Assembly (NCBI GenBank): GCA_037126765.1
Contig: JBBCBC010000002.1
Location: 18,321,853 to 18,385,852, forward strand
Direction of reading: 5' to 3'
DNA length: 64,000 nt
Source: Stenogyne calaminthoides
Lineage: Eukaryota > Streptophyta > Magnoliopsida > Lamiales > Lamiaceae
Shown here: one piece after another, positions 1 to 11,983 of the stretch
How positions within the stretch are numbered: the first letter of the stretch is position 1
Layout of the letters: each line of letters begins with the position of its first letter
Program-made: the position numbers and the translations under genes
Notes under the pieces: generated by a model
Told to the model about the DNA's origin: nothing
What the model saw: the letters and a program-made list of their open reading frames with translations, nothing else
The model's database searches: none

Positions 1-209
1 AGCCAAGGAGGAGCTTCTCTTCCACCCTTTTAAGCTAAAAGAAAGATCTTTTCAAGTGTCAAACAAAAAATAACAAGGTAATGAGCAAATATCTACTTTT
101 TCTTGAAGATTAATAGATAAATGCTTGTGTTTACTCATTTAATGTAGAAATGACATGTTTATAAGCCCCTTATACTCCAATAAACTTTTTGTATGTATGT
201 AAATGTTTG

Positions 210-1749
210 TGTTGGAAAATTTATAGTTTTGATGAAAGTTCCAAAACAGTTGTAATAGGACCAGCCAGACCTGTTAGATGACTGATGATCTATAAATCAG
301 GTTAAGGTGACCAGTTGAAAACTGATGTATAGAGCAACTGATGTAATAGTATAGGTCACATATTGAGGGGGAACTCAATATGTATCAGGCTAGTCTTGAA
401 GATCAGGCTCAAATTAGAAGATCAGAAGATTGAAGTATAGAAGACAAGAAGAAACTGATTGATCAGTTTCAATCAAGATAAGAATCAACTTAAAGATGAA
501 GACTTAATGAATTTCGAAGAATCAAGACCTGATAACCTGATATGAAGGAAATGTCAAGTGAGTCACAAGTTGTGCTAAGACAACTTGTTTTGATGACTCA
601 AGAAGGTAGAATTGATCAGTACGATACTGATCAGGTTAGTTCAAGTCAGGTGACATCCAAGTGTTAACCTAAGACATATAAATCGATTAGACAATCAGAA
701 TGAACAAGAATGATGGCTGACGAATGCCGAATAAGTGTACTTATCAACCAACGAGAGATCGTCACGTAAGTACGGAACTGACAAAGATGGGATGTGAAGC
801 ATCAGAGTTCAACGGCTAGAAGGACAAATTAGCACGCTTTTAGCCATGCCGTTTCTGATGAACATCACTTCATTCCTGCAAACCTACAAAAAATAGATCA
901 AGATTCAAATTGCTCTCCAACGGCTCTTTGATTTCGAAGGTCTATAAATATAGGATCAACCTTCAGAGTAAGGTTACGGAAATTATACACAAGCTCAAGC
1001 TTCAAGCCATTTTCGTAAGAACACTGAAGAACAAGCAAATATTCTAAGTGTTCATCCCATAGTTTCTTAGCAAGAGTTCTTATCCTTTAGCTTTAGGCTA
1101 CTTAAATACTAAGATAGAATTCCAGTTGGAAACAAAACAAATCTAACCCCCAAATCAAGTGTTAGGTTAAGATTGTTAGCAAGATCTCAAGCTAGGGTTT
1201 CTAGTCTTGATTTCTGGGATCAGTTGAGTGAGAGCTCCATAAATATATGTATGTACTATTTGACTAACATATTAAACTAAGTCAGTTTGGTAGTGAGTGC
1301 CCCTGCTGATAGAGAAAAGTGGACGTAGAACCAGTTGTCCGAACCACTATGAATATTGTGTGTTTACCTGCTCTACACTATATGCACACAACTATTTTGA
1401 TAAACTGCCATGCATATCCTAAGTAGAGATTAGTCTAGCACCAAGCTGCTGGCCTGATCAGTTGGACACTTTGTCAACTGATCTGATCAGAAAACCTTAG
1501 GACTATTTTCCGTTAAATTGGTTTTTCACACGGGTTGATTTAAAGCTTCCACAAAACCAGTTAAACTGATAGACACCAAACTGATAAGCTCACCAACGAT
1601 CAGTAGGTTGGATATCAGTCTGTACTGATCACTAAGCACTCTATATCAGTAAACTTGCAAATCAAGCTGATCACACGAAAAAGTTTCAGAAGGTTATTCA
1701 CCCCTCCCCTCTAGACTTCTGCCTCACTGAAACCCGTTCGGGACCTACA
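210..1749 (+). repeat. 5' LTR of SIRE-like Ty1/copia element (element A)
   Basis: The segment starts TGTTGGAAAA and ends CCTACA, and is followed after two bases (AG) by a tRNA-Met primer binding site, which fixes its right end. It is about 1.54 kb long, typical of the long LTRs of the SIRE/Maximus lineage. A second copy of the same family lies at 10893-17344. The U3 part is rich in CTGATCAG-type motifs and carries a GAGGGGGAACTCA block. No matching TSD partner for the left flank GTTTG (205-209) is seen, because the element is truncated on its right side. Confidence 0.88.
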
Positions 1750-1751
1750 AG

Positions 1752-1763
1752 TGGTATCAGAGC
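1752..1763 (+). other. Primer binding site (initiator tRNA-Met) of element A
   Basis: TGGTATCAGAGC is complementary to the 3' end of plant initiator tRNA-Met, the usual primer for minus-strand synthesis in plant copia elements. It sits two bases after the LTR end. Confidence 0.9.
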
Positions 1764-1894
1764 AGTGGTTCTACGGACCACTATCTTTGAGTATCATCGG
1801 TTCTTGAGGAAGAATGATAGTGGTCACTTGAGCAGATCTTTGAAAAACTTATTTTAAAACTCATCTGTTTAATTCATCTGGTATGTACCATGAT

Positions 1895-3060
1895 ATGCCT
1901 AAGTTCTCCGTCGATGAGTATTCCGACTAGACTATTTTTATGGGTAACCATCTGGGTTCAATCAGTTCCAGAATTATGGAGGTTATCGAACAAGGAACCA
2001 TCATTATCTATAATTTCAATCCAGCTGAAGGAGGTGATCCGACTCAACCAACAGGAGCAAGGATCAGAAAGAGTCCTTCTCTGATGGATGTTGAAGAGCG
2101 GAAATTGTCCAACCTGGATACTATTGCCAGGCATATCATTATGAAGACGGTGGACAAGACAACTCGAGAGAAGATCAAGTAATTGAAAACTACGAAGCAT
2201 ATGTGGGATACTCTAGCTGAAATATATGAGGGGAATGATCTGATTAAGGATAGCAGACTGTAAGCTGAACTGGTTAAGTTTGAGAAACTCAAGATGCTGC
2301 CCAATGAAACTATTAATCAACTTGATGGAAGAATCACCATGGCTATCAACAAGATTCGTGAAGTAGGTCGAGAAATGTCTGATAAGGATATCAACTACAA
2401 GATTCTGAGGTCCCTGACCAAGAAATGGGGCATGAATGTGGCAGTGATTAAGGATTGTCAAGATATTGCGACAATGAAGTCAAGCAAGTTGTTTCTCAGT
2501 CTGAAGGCCCATGAGTTTGACCTGATTGAAAGAGGTCAAGAAGAAGATGAAACTCCTGTTGAAGTTGCTCCAACCACGTCAAAAGTTGTAGCATTTCAGG
2601 CAACCAATAGCACTTCAAGATCTACAGAACCAGTAGTGAACATCATAAGTCAGGCTGAACAGATTGCATTGCTGACCAGAAAGCTTGAACGATCTAATGT
2701 TTAACTGGGACAGTATAGGAAGTTCTACAAAGACTACAGATAAAGTAGAGGAAGAGATAGGAGATCTACATATAGATCACAAGAAAGGAATCGTTCTGAT
2801 GATAAAAGAGATGACAGAAGAGACAATCGGAGAGATGAATGTAGGGATAATAAGAGAGATGATCACAAGGATGTCAGACGAGATGATCGATCAGATAGAA
2901 GAGGTTTTGATTACAAGCAAACTGGCAGAAGAAATTCTAAGGATTTTGAGCCTGCTTCAACTGTCAGAAACCAGGTCACTACATTGTCGATTGTCCTGAC
3001 CTGACTCCTAAAGAGAGAGAGAGAAGAATCGGAACAGAAGAGAGCAAAGACACAACGACA
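1895..3060 (+). pseudogene. Degenerate copia gag (capsid to zinc knuckle), element A
   Basis: The reading frame opens at 1895 (MPKFSVDEYSD) and continues with the gag motif MGNHLGSISSRIMEVIEQG from 1940. The middle part, LPNETINQLDGRITMAINKIR (about 2297 on), is typical of the UBN2-type copia capsid. Stop codons break the frame near 1928, 2180 and 2261, and a frameshift lies near 2700. An arginine/aspartate-rich stretch follows. A CCHC zinc knuckle (C-x2-C-x4-H-x4-C, CFNCQKPGHYIVDC) is readable at about 2953-2994, in a different frame from the upstream gag. The product would have packaged retrotransposon RNA into virus-like particles; the copy is plainly non-functional. Confidence 0.8.
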
Positions 3061-3063
3061 GAA

Positions 3064-4430
3064 GAGCTATGGTTTCTGACACTTCTGGTATCGACGACTC
3101 CTACCTGCCTTCAGATGACTTTGGATATTCATTTGTCGAGGACTTCAGCCTAATGAAAACAACTGATGATGTCGATATATGATTTGATTTTCTCATCTGA
3201 TGACGATATCTGTCTCATGGCCAAAGAAGTTGACCAAACTGAGGTAGTCTCTAAACCTTCTGTGCCTTCTCTTTCCACACCTGTTGTGCTGAGCACATCT
3301 ACTGGAGAGGTTGACCTGCAACTCTATAATGAGTAATTGCTGGATAATCTCTCCAATGCAGTAGACACTTACTCTATAGTGGAAGCTGAGAACGATAACC
3401 TGAGGGCTGAGAATATTCGGCTTGTAAAGGAAAATACAGACAGGAGAGAAGCTGAACTGAAATCAGTTGAGACTGTTCAGAAGATGACTAATGAACTGGA
3501 GTTTCTAAAAGTTAGTACTTCTGATCAGGGTAAACTGATTAAGGAACATCAAACTCTCAACCTGAAGAAAGCTGATGATCTCAAAGTCCTACAGGTTAAG
3601 TTTGATGATCTCTTCCGATTGCAAGAGACTCTAAAAAAAGTGAGGACAATTTGCGAAAGAAAGTAGAGGTTTTCAGAAAAGCTTCTAAAAATGTTGATGA
3701 AATAACCAGCTACTATCGCAAGTCAACTGATAAGAAGAGAATCGAGTGTGAAAGCCCTTTTGGATTCTCACATGTCCAATCTGGTTCATCTTCAAAAGGT
3801 GAATGAAAGAAGATTTCTGGAAAAGATACAAATTATGCTAAATCTGTATCAAATAAGGGAAATAGACCAGTTGACCAGGCAAGGCCACTGTCTGATTAGA
3901 AAGGGAAAATAAATGGACCCCAACTGATCAAGTATCAGCCGAGGAATCAACAGAAGAGCCCTGTTCTTTTGAAGAGACCTCAGCCCAATCAACAAATTAG
4001 GTATCAGCCTAGACCATCTCGCAAGGGACAGTCTCAGCTGAAACCTAATTAGGTCAAGCAACCTAATCAGCATGCTAAAGGTAAACTGATCAAACCATCT
4101 GTGCAAAGAAGATATGAATCTTTTGATGGTAGCAGTCGTACTTACCCTTATAACCAGAAATCCAGGACAGCTGCACCTGAGCCCCACTGGATTAAAAGAA
4201 GACAAGTTAACAAGAAAATTCCCAAGTTTTCTAATTCATCCAAGGGTCACACTCATAATCATTTTGATCAGAATGCACATGATAAGATGTATGATTATGT
4301 ACATGCTTATGGGGGACAAATAAGGCCTTCTGATCTTGATGATTACAATAGAAATGCCTTGTTTGTTTGGATCCCGAAAGGTAAAGCTAACCCCCCAGGA
4401 CCCAATCCTACTGGGGTACCTACAGTCTGA
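3064..4430 (+). pseudogene. Gag C-terminal / coiled-coil spacer of element A, broken
   Basis: This lies between the zinc knuckle and the protease, where SIRE-type elements carry an extended gag. At 3337-3666 a 109-residue frame is rich in heptad-like Leu/Glu/Lys patterns (AENDNLRAENIRLVKEN), which I read as a coiled coil. A basic, Pro/Gln-rich linker at 4101-4430 leads towards the protease. Several stops and frameshifts interrupt the region. I assign it by position and composition only; there is no catalytic motif. Confidence 0.6.
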
Positions 4431-4447
4431 TCTGATTGTAGGTTCGC

Positions 4448-4730
4448 GTGGGTTTGGCCAATAAAGAAGGAGCACAAACAACTATCTGGTACATCGATAG
4501 TGGATGCTCAAGGCACATGATTAGTGATAAGCAACTCCTTAGTTCTTACATTCAACAAGAAGGACCACGTGTACCCTTTGGTGACAATAACTTTGGTTTT
4601 ACCAGAGGGTTTGGAACCTTAGTCAATGATGATGTATAGGTTTCTGGAGTCTCGTATGTCGATGGTTTAAAGCCCAACCTGTTATCGATTTCACAATTCT
4701 GCGACAACGGATACAGTGTTGAGTTCTCGA
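4448..4730 (+). pseudogene. Copia aspartic protease fragment, element A
   Basis: The frame contains WYIDSGCSRHM at about 4486-4520, the D-S-G active-site motif of copia protease in the form usual for the SIRE lineage. It continues to VSGVSYVDGLKPNLLSISQF after an in-frame stop at about 4637. The solo LTR at 4731-6270 interrupts it, and coding resumes at 6276 with the pre-integrase region. The enzyme would have cleaved the gag-pol polyprotein; this copy is dead. Confidence 0.8.
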
Positions 4731-6270
4731 TGTTAGTATTAGTATCCTAGAGACAATCCTTTGTAAAGGACATAATACTCGATGATATTCAGATTGATTT
4801 AATATTATAGTTCATTTAATATTAATGTATGACAATACACTTGTTTGAATATTATGTTTGATTGTTTGCATTTATTCATGTAAGTGTTCCCATGAACCAT
4901 TGTTGTCATTGAGGATGTGAGACCTCAGATGACATAAGCATGGTTCTCAAATAGCCCCGATCGAGGATCATCAAGAATGAGATATTGATGATGCAATTGA
5001 GATTGGTGTGCGATCTGCATCATACTCTTAGAGAGTGTAGTAAGATCTCACTTACTACGAGATACAGGGTATCTCATGATGGATGCACAGATACCTTAGA
5101 GTGTATTGGTATACCCATCTGAGAAACCGTTTGATGTAATTCTACAATATGTGTCTACGGGTGTCTCGATTAGTGGGAGTGATGCGATACTCCTTTGACT
5201 TGAGGTCAATATGCACGACATATGTGGAGTGATGAACTTTGACCATGACCGACGCTTGTACCCTTCCATGGGTAGATATGGCTTGGATTGAGTTCATCAC
5301 AAAATGCATGTGCGTGGTAGTTGAGCCAAGAATATGATTCATTCCTCAATGTGGATTTAGAGAGAATACTCATCTTCTCATCATAATTGGATCTAAGTCA
5401 TAGGCCGATGCACGTCAACTTGGACTTTAGGCCAAGTGTGATATAAGTGATCAATTAATTATTAGAGATAATATGATTAAGTTATTTGAATAGACACTTC
5501 ATCATGTTCAAGACTTGATCGAGTATTCGCGAATGAAAGGAAGTTATCATAATAGCCCATGTTTCAGTTATAGGTAGTTACACGTTTCTCGCAACATACA
5601 TCATATATTGAGAATGTGTGATTTATTGTCTAGGGTTCAATTAAGACCATTAGTTTGACTAATCACTCGATATATGAGGGCCTATGGGTCACACAACAAG
5701 TAATTCCCTAATCAAATTATAGTTGGTTGATTAAGTATTAAATTGGATTTAATATTTAATTTATGGAGAATTAATAATATATTAATTTAGAATTAATTAT
5801 TATTACTGTTTAATTAAATTGGATTTAATTAAATAGGAATCCAAAATAATATATGGAATATTATTGTAGGAAAATATAAGTAGGGAAAAACATATCTATG
5901 AGATTTGTTTTGCAAGATTAGGAAAGATATTCCTAATAAAGATAACTTAAGATTTAAGTTGGTCTTCCCCAATATATATGAGACCTTAGGGATTCATTAT
6001 TCACTACAAGAAAAGCTAGTTTTCTCCATAAAATCCCTAGTTATAATTTTCCTAGCAAATTCATCTCGGTATTCAACGCTGGCAAATCTATGTGAATCTG
6101 AGCAAGGGGATTACGTGGATACCATAGTAGAGAAATCTGCGTATGATTTACTGTAAGGTTTCTCTTTATGTTTATACGTATTTAATTATGTAATTACGTG
6201 TTCGTTGTTAGTGAACTATTTATTTCCGCTGCGCATGTATTACGTATTTACGTGCCTCTAAATTCCAACA
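4731..6270. repeat. Solo LTR inserted in element A, TSD CTCGA
   Basis: This 1540-bp insertion begins TGTTAGTATT and ends ATTCCAACA. It is flanked on both sides by the 5-bp direct repeat CTCGA (4726-4730 and 6271-6275) and splits the protease/pre-integrase region of the copia element. No PBS, polypurine tract or coding sequence lies inside, so it is best read as a solo LTR left by LTR-LTR recombination. It is not the same family as the LTR at 210-1749. Short ORFs inside it have no recognisable product. Confidence 0.85.
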
Positions 6271-6275
6271 CTCGA

Positions 6276-6836
6276 CTGATCAGTGAACTATCAAGAATCG
6301 AGTCACTCAACAGATTTTGCTGACTGGAACTAGAAAAGGAACGATCTACACTACAGATTGGGACAGTTGTCCAAGAAATGCATGCCTGATTGTTAAAAGT
6401 TCCAAAAGTAGCAGTTGGCTCTAGCACAAGCGAATGAGTCACCTGAACTTTAAAATTGTTAACAAGATAGCAAGGATGTCGTTGGTCGAGGGTCTCCCGA
6501 ATGAAGTTTTCTCTAAGGATCAGACATGTGTCGAATGTCAGAAGGGAAAGCAAGTCAAGGATTCATTTAAGGGGATCCCAGTGCCACCATCCAACAGAGT
6601 ATTGCAACTGCTCCATATGGATCTTTTTGGACCAGTCACACCCCTTAGTTTCAGTAGACGAAAGTACACTTTGGTGATTGTGGATGATTACTCCAAGTTC
6701 ACCTAGGTTGTATTCCTGAATAAGAAGGATGAAACTACAACAAAGATACCTAAGCTATAGAACGAGAAATGTGTCAGTATTGTAAAGATCAAATCAGATA
6801 TAAGGAACCGAGTTCTTGAATTCTTTCATACCGCAG
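6276..6836 (+). pseudogene. Copia pre-integrase and integrase N-terminus, truncated (element A)
   Basis: Continuing after the solo LTR, the sequence encodes a GAG-pre-integrase segment (HLNFKIVNKIARMSLVEGLP, then CVECQKGK) and the start of the integrase core, LLHMDLFGPVTPLSFSRRKY with VIVDDYSKFT (about 6605-6706). The first catalytic Asp (HMDLFGP) is present. The frame carries stops, and copia homology is lost near 6836, where reversed gypsy sequence takes over. The remaining integrase, RT and RNase H of this copy are not in the window. Confidence 0.8.
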
Positions 6837-6839
6837 GTG

Positions 6840-6998
6840 AGCGACTGTCCGTCTTATTTCGCTAGCATATGTCACATGATTGTACGAACTTCTCTACTTC
6901 TTTACGCATTTTTAGCCAATAGAACAACTGAGAGATGTGTTTGTAAGTTTGTAAGATGCTCGAATGGCGCCCGAAAACCGATGCATGAAACTCCCTGA
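6840..6998 (-). pseudogene. Ty3/gypsy integrase zinc-binding (H2C2) fragment
   Basis: On the minus strand this encodes a stretch with H-x3..H and C-x2-C spacing (HASVFGRHSSILQTYK ... VEKFVQSCDIC), the HHCC domain at the N-terminus of gypsy integrase. It lies in the expected order downstream of the RNase H fragment at 7317-7708. It is cut off at about 6836 and has a stop directly after the CxxC. Confidence 0.6.
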
Positions 6999-7014
6999 GT
7001 AGCTTTATTCGTAA

Positions 7015-7708
7015 CTACCCCTTGAGCACCCCAATCACACCGTGTTTAGCCAAACACCCTTTCTTTATACTTGAACTCACTCGGTCCCTCCCCACTTCGT
7101 TCCAACTCTTCGGCGTGATGAAGTATTTGCCACAACTCTTCTCTTCCCTTGTCGCGGTCGCAATTTCATACTCTTGCAATGGAGGGCCGATAGGGACATT
7201 ATGGTTGCAGAAGGTGTCCACGTTCACCTTTCTCGATAAGACATCCGTTGCGTCGTTATCCTTCCCGGATCGACACAACACTTTGTAGTCGAACCCGCTA
7301 ACTTCGCAATCCATTTCTATTGTTTCGGTTTAGTAATTCGTTGCTCGATCAAATAACGTAAACTCTTCTGATCAATCACAATCTTAAATCTACGCCCAAC
7401 GAGATATGGTCTCCAGCTGCATATGGCCTCTAGTAAATCCAACTTCTCTTTCTCATATACCACCACCACTTCTTTGACTCGCATATGCCTTTGCTCATGT
7501 GTGCAATAGGCCATTTATTTTGCATAAAAACTGCCCCGATTTCGAAACCTGATGCGTCCATCTCGATCATGAACTCTTCATCAAAGTTGGGTAGTGCTAA
7601 CACCGAGTCGAGATCATGGCCTCTTACAAGCCTTCGAAAGATTTTTGGGTTTGGGCTGACCACACAAATCGGTTCTTCTTGGTCGCCAACTTGCCAAATT
7701 TTGCGCAA
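7015..7708 (-). pseudogene. Ty3/gypsy RNase H region, frameshifted
   Basis: Overlapping minus-strand frames encode the end of RT and RNase H: FDEEFMIEMDASGFEIGAVFMQ (7430-7708), the RNase H entry with its Asp; then KFKIVIDQKSLRYLIEQRIT-like sequence (7317-7514); then the connection VSGFDYKVLCRSGKDNDATDVLSR (7015-7314). The order matches gypsy pol read right to left. Frameshifts separate the three parts. It would have degraded the RNA strand during reverse transcription. Confidence 0.8.
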
Positions 7709-7823
7709 AACTTTCTATAATAACCGCCATTCCCAGAAAACCATGCAATTCAGTCACATTAGAGGAAACCATCCAATCCCGAACAACCTCGATATTTCGA
7801 GGGTAAACCCTCACACCCTTTCC

Positions 7824-8629
7824 TCATATAAAATGCCCAAAATATTCGACTTCTCTCACTCCAAAAAAACATTTAAATGGTTTGATCACGAATAGATTTT
7901 CCCTCAAAATAGTAAGCGCTTGTCTCAGATGCATTAAGTGTGGATCCCTAGATTTACTATATACGAGAATATCATCAAAGAAAACAAGTACGAACCTCTT
8001 TAGATGTGGTCGAAATATGTGATTCATGATGGCTTGAAACGTTGGCGGGGAGTTGCTCAATCCAAAAGGCATGATTAAGTAATTGTAATGCCCATTGTGC
8101 ATTCTGAAAGTTGTCTTATGCACATCGTCCGGGTGCATTCTTATCTGGTGGTAGTCGACTTGTAAATCGAGCTTAGTGAAGTAGGTGGCTCCATGTAACT
8201 CGTCGAGCATGTCGTTAGCTGTTGGGATCGGAAATCAATCTTTGATAGTGGTTGCGTTCAAGGCTCGACAATCCGTGCAAAAATGTCACGATCTATCCTT
8301 CTTTTCAATAATAACACTGGTGACGAGAAGGGACTGGTGTTATACCAAACTAACCCCGCCTTCATCATTTCCTCTACTTGCCTCTCGATTTCCTTCTTTT
8401 GAAAGTTACTGTAGCGATAGGGTGCTACGTTAACTGGTTTTGCCTCATCAACGAGGCGAATGCGATGATCAAAATCCCATGATGGTGGCAACGCTCCCGG
8501 GTCAATTAATATCTCGGGAAACTCCTCCATCAGCCGCTCGATCTCTCCTTCTACCGCCCTCGGGCTCTCATTGCCCATGAGGTTCATACCATTAGAAGAT
8601 AACATATAACAGTCTCCCCTTCTAGCCAT
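7824..8629 (-). pseudogene. Ty3/gypsy reverse transcriptase, broken
   Basis: The minus strand encodes the RT entry (LPPSWDFDHRIRLVDEAKPV ... MMKAGLVWYNTSPFSSPVLL, 8258-8629) and the palm (YFTKLDLQVDYHQIRM, MPFGLSNSPPTFQAIMNHIF, VLVFFDDILVYS, 7824-8210). The FFDD box is the catalytic Asp pair. The two parts are in different frames, with a disruption at about 8210-8258. The motifs resemble plant chromovirus-type elements, but I cannot place the lineage firmly. Related sequence runs on in order to the protease at 8763-9038. Confidence 0.85.
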
Positions 8630-8762
8630 TTATGGGTGTAACATGTTGGCTTTCATTACGCTCGTGGACATGTAGCCGATGTCGTTCAATAATATCAAGT
8701 CTGCTCCAAACCAAAAACGTACGGACAATTCTTGGTCGTCTAGAGTTAAAGGGCTAACTGCC

Positions 8763-9038
8763 TTAAGCCAAGTCATCCCAAATACAATGTCCAAGTTTGG
8801 TAGTGGCATTGAATAAGAAGTTTGATATTAAACCTAATGCCTTGAATGGAGACAGACACCTGTTCGTACTTAGTGTCGCAGCTTGACCACCTGTCGTCAC
8901 CACCTCAAAGTTCTCTCCTGTCGTGATACCGGGTAGTCTCAAATATTGTGCTAAGGTCGTAGTTATAAAATTCAGCGAGGCCCCACTATCCACGAGTACT
9001 ATGACCGGTTGTCTTCCGATATGCCCCTCATGCCTCAA
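8763..9038 (-). pseudogene. Ty3/gypsy retropepsin-like protease fragment
   Basis: The frame contains PVIVLVDSGASLNFIT, the D-S-G-A aspartic protease motif, with downstream LRLPG and TGGQAATLS typical of gypsy protease. It lies upstream of RT in the correct gypsy order (PR-RT-RH-INT on the minus strand). The gag portion that should lie to its right is missing beyond about 9180. Confidence 0.75.
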
Positions 9039-9419
9039 GTCATGTCGGCCCTTTTTCTTTCCTAGATGATTGAGTGAAATCAGGGGATCATTCTCTCTCT
9101 CTCTTTTCGATCATCGATCGCCTCATCATAGACTGCTGGCTTTTCGTAATCAATCTCCACCATTGGCCCACCCGGGTTTGAGTGATTCTGGCTTAATTTA
9201 GGTTAATTTGGGTCAAAATTGGACTAAATTAGCTATACTTAAAAGCTAGTGTTCTAAGAGTAGGACTCTTGTAAAATATTGCACCATAGTGTTATGTGTA
9301 ATACCACACAAATAAGGCATTAAAACTTAAATATTCGCGGGTTGGGCTGGGCGCGAGGGTTGGGCGCGGATCTAAGCGGACGATTATATATTTATAGAAG
9401 GATATCTTTATCAAATATG

Positions 9420-9560
9420 TGTTGTAGCCTAGTGGTTCAAGTTGTTAAGGTATTTTGTTGCAGGTTCAATTCTTGTTGAGCACATAATTTTTAATTTTTT
9501 CTTTTGTTAGGTTTTTGTATGTTACTACATCTATGTGTAAGTGTTATTACATTGTTATAT
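9420..9560 (+). repeat. tRNA-derived SINE-like element
   Basis: TAGCCTAGTGG (9425-9435) fits the RNA polymerase III box A consensus, and GGTTCAATTC (9463-9472) fits box B, at tRNA-like spacing. The sequence then becomes T/A-rich. A true tRNA gene is less likely because no clean acceptor-stem pairing is seen. The right end is not clearly defined. Confidence 0.5.
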
Positions 9561-9712
9561 TGAAATAACTTCATATCTTACGTAACACGTATTAAAACAT
9601 AACGTAATACATAAATGTTCATAAGGTAACACATTATTGTTCATATGGTAACACATGAGTATTCACATAGAATTACGACATGTATATAGTGTTACATATT
9701 ACTAAAAAAATA

Positions 9713-9960
9713 AGTGTTACTACATGAACAAAAAAGTGTTACCCTATGAAGAAAAATTTGTTACCACATGAACAAAACCAGTACAAGCGCGAAAAGAAAT
9801 TTCAAGTCCAAGACAACAGATGTAAAAAATGACTTGGTGTGTTACTACATGAACAAAAGAGTGTTACCCGATGAACAAAATAGAGTTACTACATGAATAA
9901 AACCAGTACAAGCACGAAAAAAAACCTCAGCCTAAAATTACAGATTTAAAAAACAGCGTG
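9713..9960. repeat. Direct tandem duplication, about 125-bp unit, two copies
   Basis: Two consecutive copies (about 9713-9837 and 9839-9960) share TGTTACTACATGAACAAAA, then GTGTTACCC.ATGAA, then CCAGTACAAGC.CGAAAA. They differ by scattered substitutions. Function unknown. Confidence 0.65.
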
Positions 9961-11983
9961 AGAAGAGTGCAGAAGGACCTGTAAATTTGCGAGAATGAGA
10001 AAAACAGAAGAAAGCGAAAAGAATATGAAAGGGAAAAAAAGAAAAAGAAGAATAAGAGAAGAGAAGAGAAGGAAAAACCTAGAGAAGCGTCGTGAAGAAG
10101 AAGAAGCCCGTGGCTGCCCTGACCTGACCAGTTACCTAACCCGCAAAAATCCTAAAAAAGTCCAATTACACTACAATTGCACATAGGCCTAGTATGCAAT
10201 ATTGCATACAAGTTTTTGCGGTGTTCTAAACTCGTTTAAATTTAGTGTCCCTAAAAATATTAATCTCCCTAGTCATCGACCGCTCTCAGGGGTCGCCCTA
10301 AATTTTTAGAAAACTAGTGTTGTGGAGGGAAATAAAATAATGATCATAGAGACTGGTAGGAGAAAGATGATGTTTTTAAGTATTAGTTTATACCACGTGC
10401 CTTGCACGTGATATGTAAGTAGTTAGTAAAAGGTTGATATAGAAAAATAGGACCATTATTTTAGAACTCTATGCTTCAATTATTAAAATAATTTTTTTTT
10501 GACAGGTTCAGTTATTTAAAAAATTAATAGGTAAAGACTTAGGGGTTGTTTTCAATATCTACTCATTGAAGTAGAAGTGTTTTTTAAAAAAAAATTAGTG
10601 TGACCCAATTTTTAGAAAGAATAAGCACTTCTACCCTCCCACTTGTGTTCTAAAATATAACCTTAGCGTACTGAACATTTATAAAAATATCTTATTGCTT
10701 CAAGTAAAACATATTAAATATATACTAATCAAATAATAGAAATATTTTCAAGAAATATAAAAAATGAAGACACCTTTAGAGAAGATTGAAAAAACCTTAA
10801 ATATAAACCCCAACCCACTTTTTAATACTTTGACCGCTTAAACTTGTGCCACTTGTGACTCTTTAGAACTCTTGTAACTTATGAGTTGTATATGTTGGGA
10901 AATTTATAGTTTTGATGGAAGTTCCAAAACAGTTGTAATAGGGACCAGTCGAAACTATTAGTCGACTGATGTTTTGATAGGAAACCAGCTGAACATGTTA
11001 GACAGCTGATGTATTAGAATAGGTCACATATTGAGGGGGAACTTAATATGAATAGACTAAGTCCTGAGGATCAGAAGTAAAGATCAGAAGTGTAGATCAG
11101 CAGCCAAGATCAGTAGCGAGAATCAGAAGAAAATATCTGAAGACACAGCAGACCAGAAGACCTAGTCTACGAAGACATCAGCAGAATCGATTGGTTGAAG
11201 CTAAGACAACCATATCAGTAGACTCAAGGCGACTGATCAGTATAGGTGTTGATCAGTTCAAGCCTAGTCAGAAAAGTGATAAGAAGAATGTCAACTTGTT
11301 TGGCTTTACAGGGCGCCGAATAATTGTACCTGTTAGCCACTCAGAGATCGACACGTATGTACTGATCTGACGTTGCAGGATATGGCGTATTACGGTAAAC
11401 GTCTAGAAAGGACAAATATGCACGAAGACGGCATGGTCTTCCTGAGCAAGTCAAATTAAGCCTGCAAACTACCAAAAATAGCCTGAAATTCAAATTGCTC
11501 TCCAACGGCTATTTGATTTCATGGTCTATAAATATGGGATCAATCTTCACAGTGAAGACACGGAAATTATCATCAAGCTCAAGCCATAGCAATTTCCGCA
11601 CGAAGAACACAAATTTGAAGAATATTTCTAAGTGTTCATCCCATTGTTCTTAGCATATAAATCTCATCCTCTAGCTTTAGGCTGCATAAATACTAGGATA
11701 GATTTCCAGTTGGAACAACAACAAATCTTTACCCAAACCCAAAAGTTAGGTTAAGTTTGTTTTGCAAGATTTCAGACTAGGGTTTCTAGTTTCTGATTTC
11801 TGGGATCGGTTGAGTGAGAACTCATTAAACATCAGTTGTACTGTGTTGGACTAACACATTAAACTAAGTCCAGTTGGTTAGTTCGTTCCCCTGCTGATAA
11901 GGAAGAGTGGACGTAGGACTGGTTGTCCGAACCACTATAAAAATCTTGTGTGTTTAATCTGTTTTACCTGCTTTACACTATAG

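Larger units (their letters stand above)
9180..10892. other. Non-coding AT-rich spacer with SINE and tandem duplication
   Basis: No coding sequence is supported. It holds a tRNA-related SINE start (9420), a direct duplication of about 125 bp (9713-9960), a Lys/Arg-rich low-complexity frame (9995-10186) that I do not accept as a gene, and AT-rich sequence up to the solo LTR at 10893. Near 10813 the words ACCCACTTTTTAATA recall the repeat unit found left of the CACTA element at 17700-17900. Confidence 0.5.

Noticed and set aside
9995..10186. Lys/Arg/Glu-rich 63-residue ORF
   Set aside because: It derives from an AGAAGA-rich stretch; no domain, no neighbours in phase.
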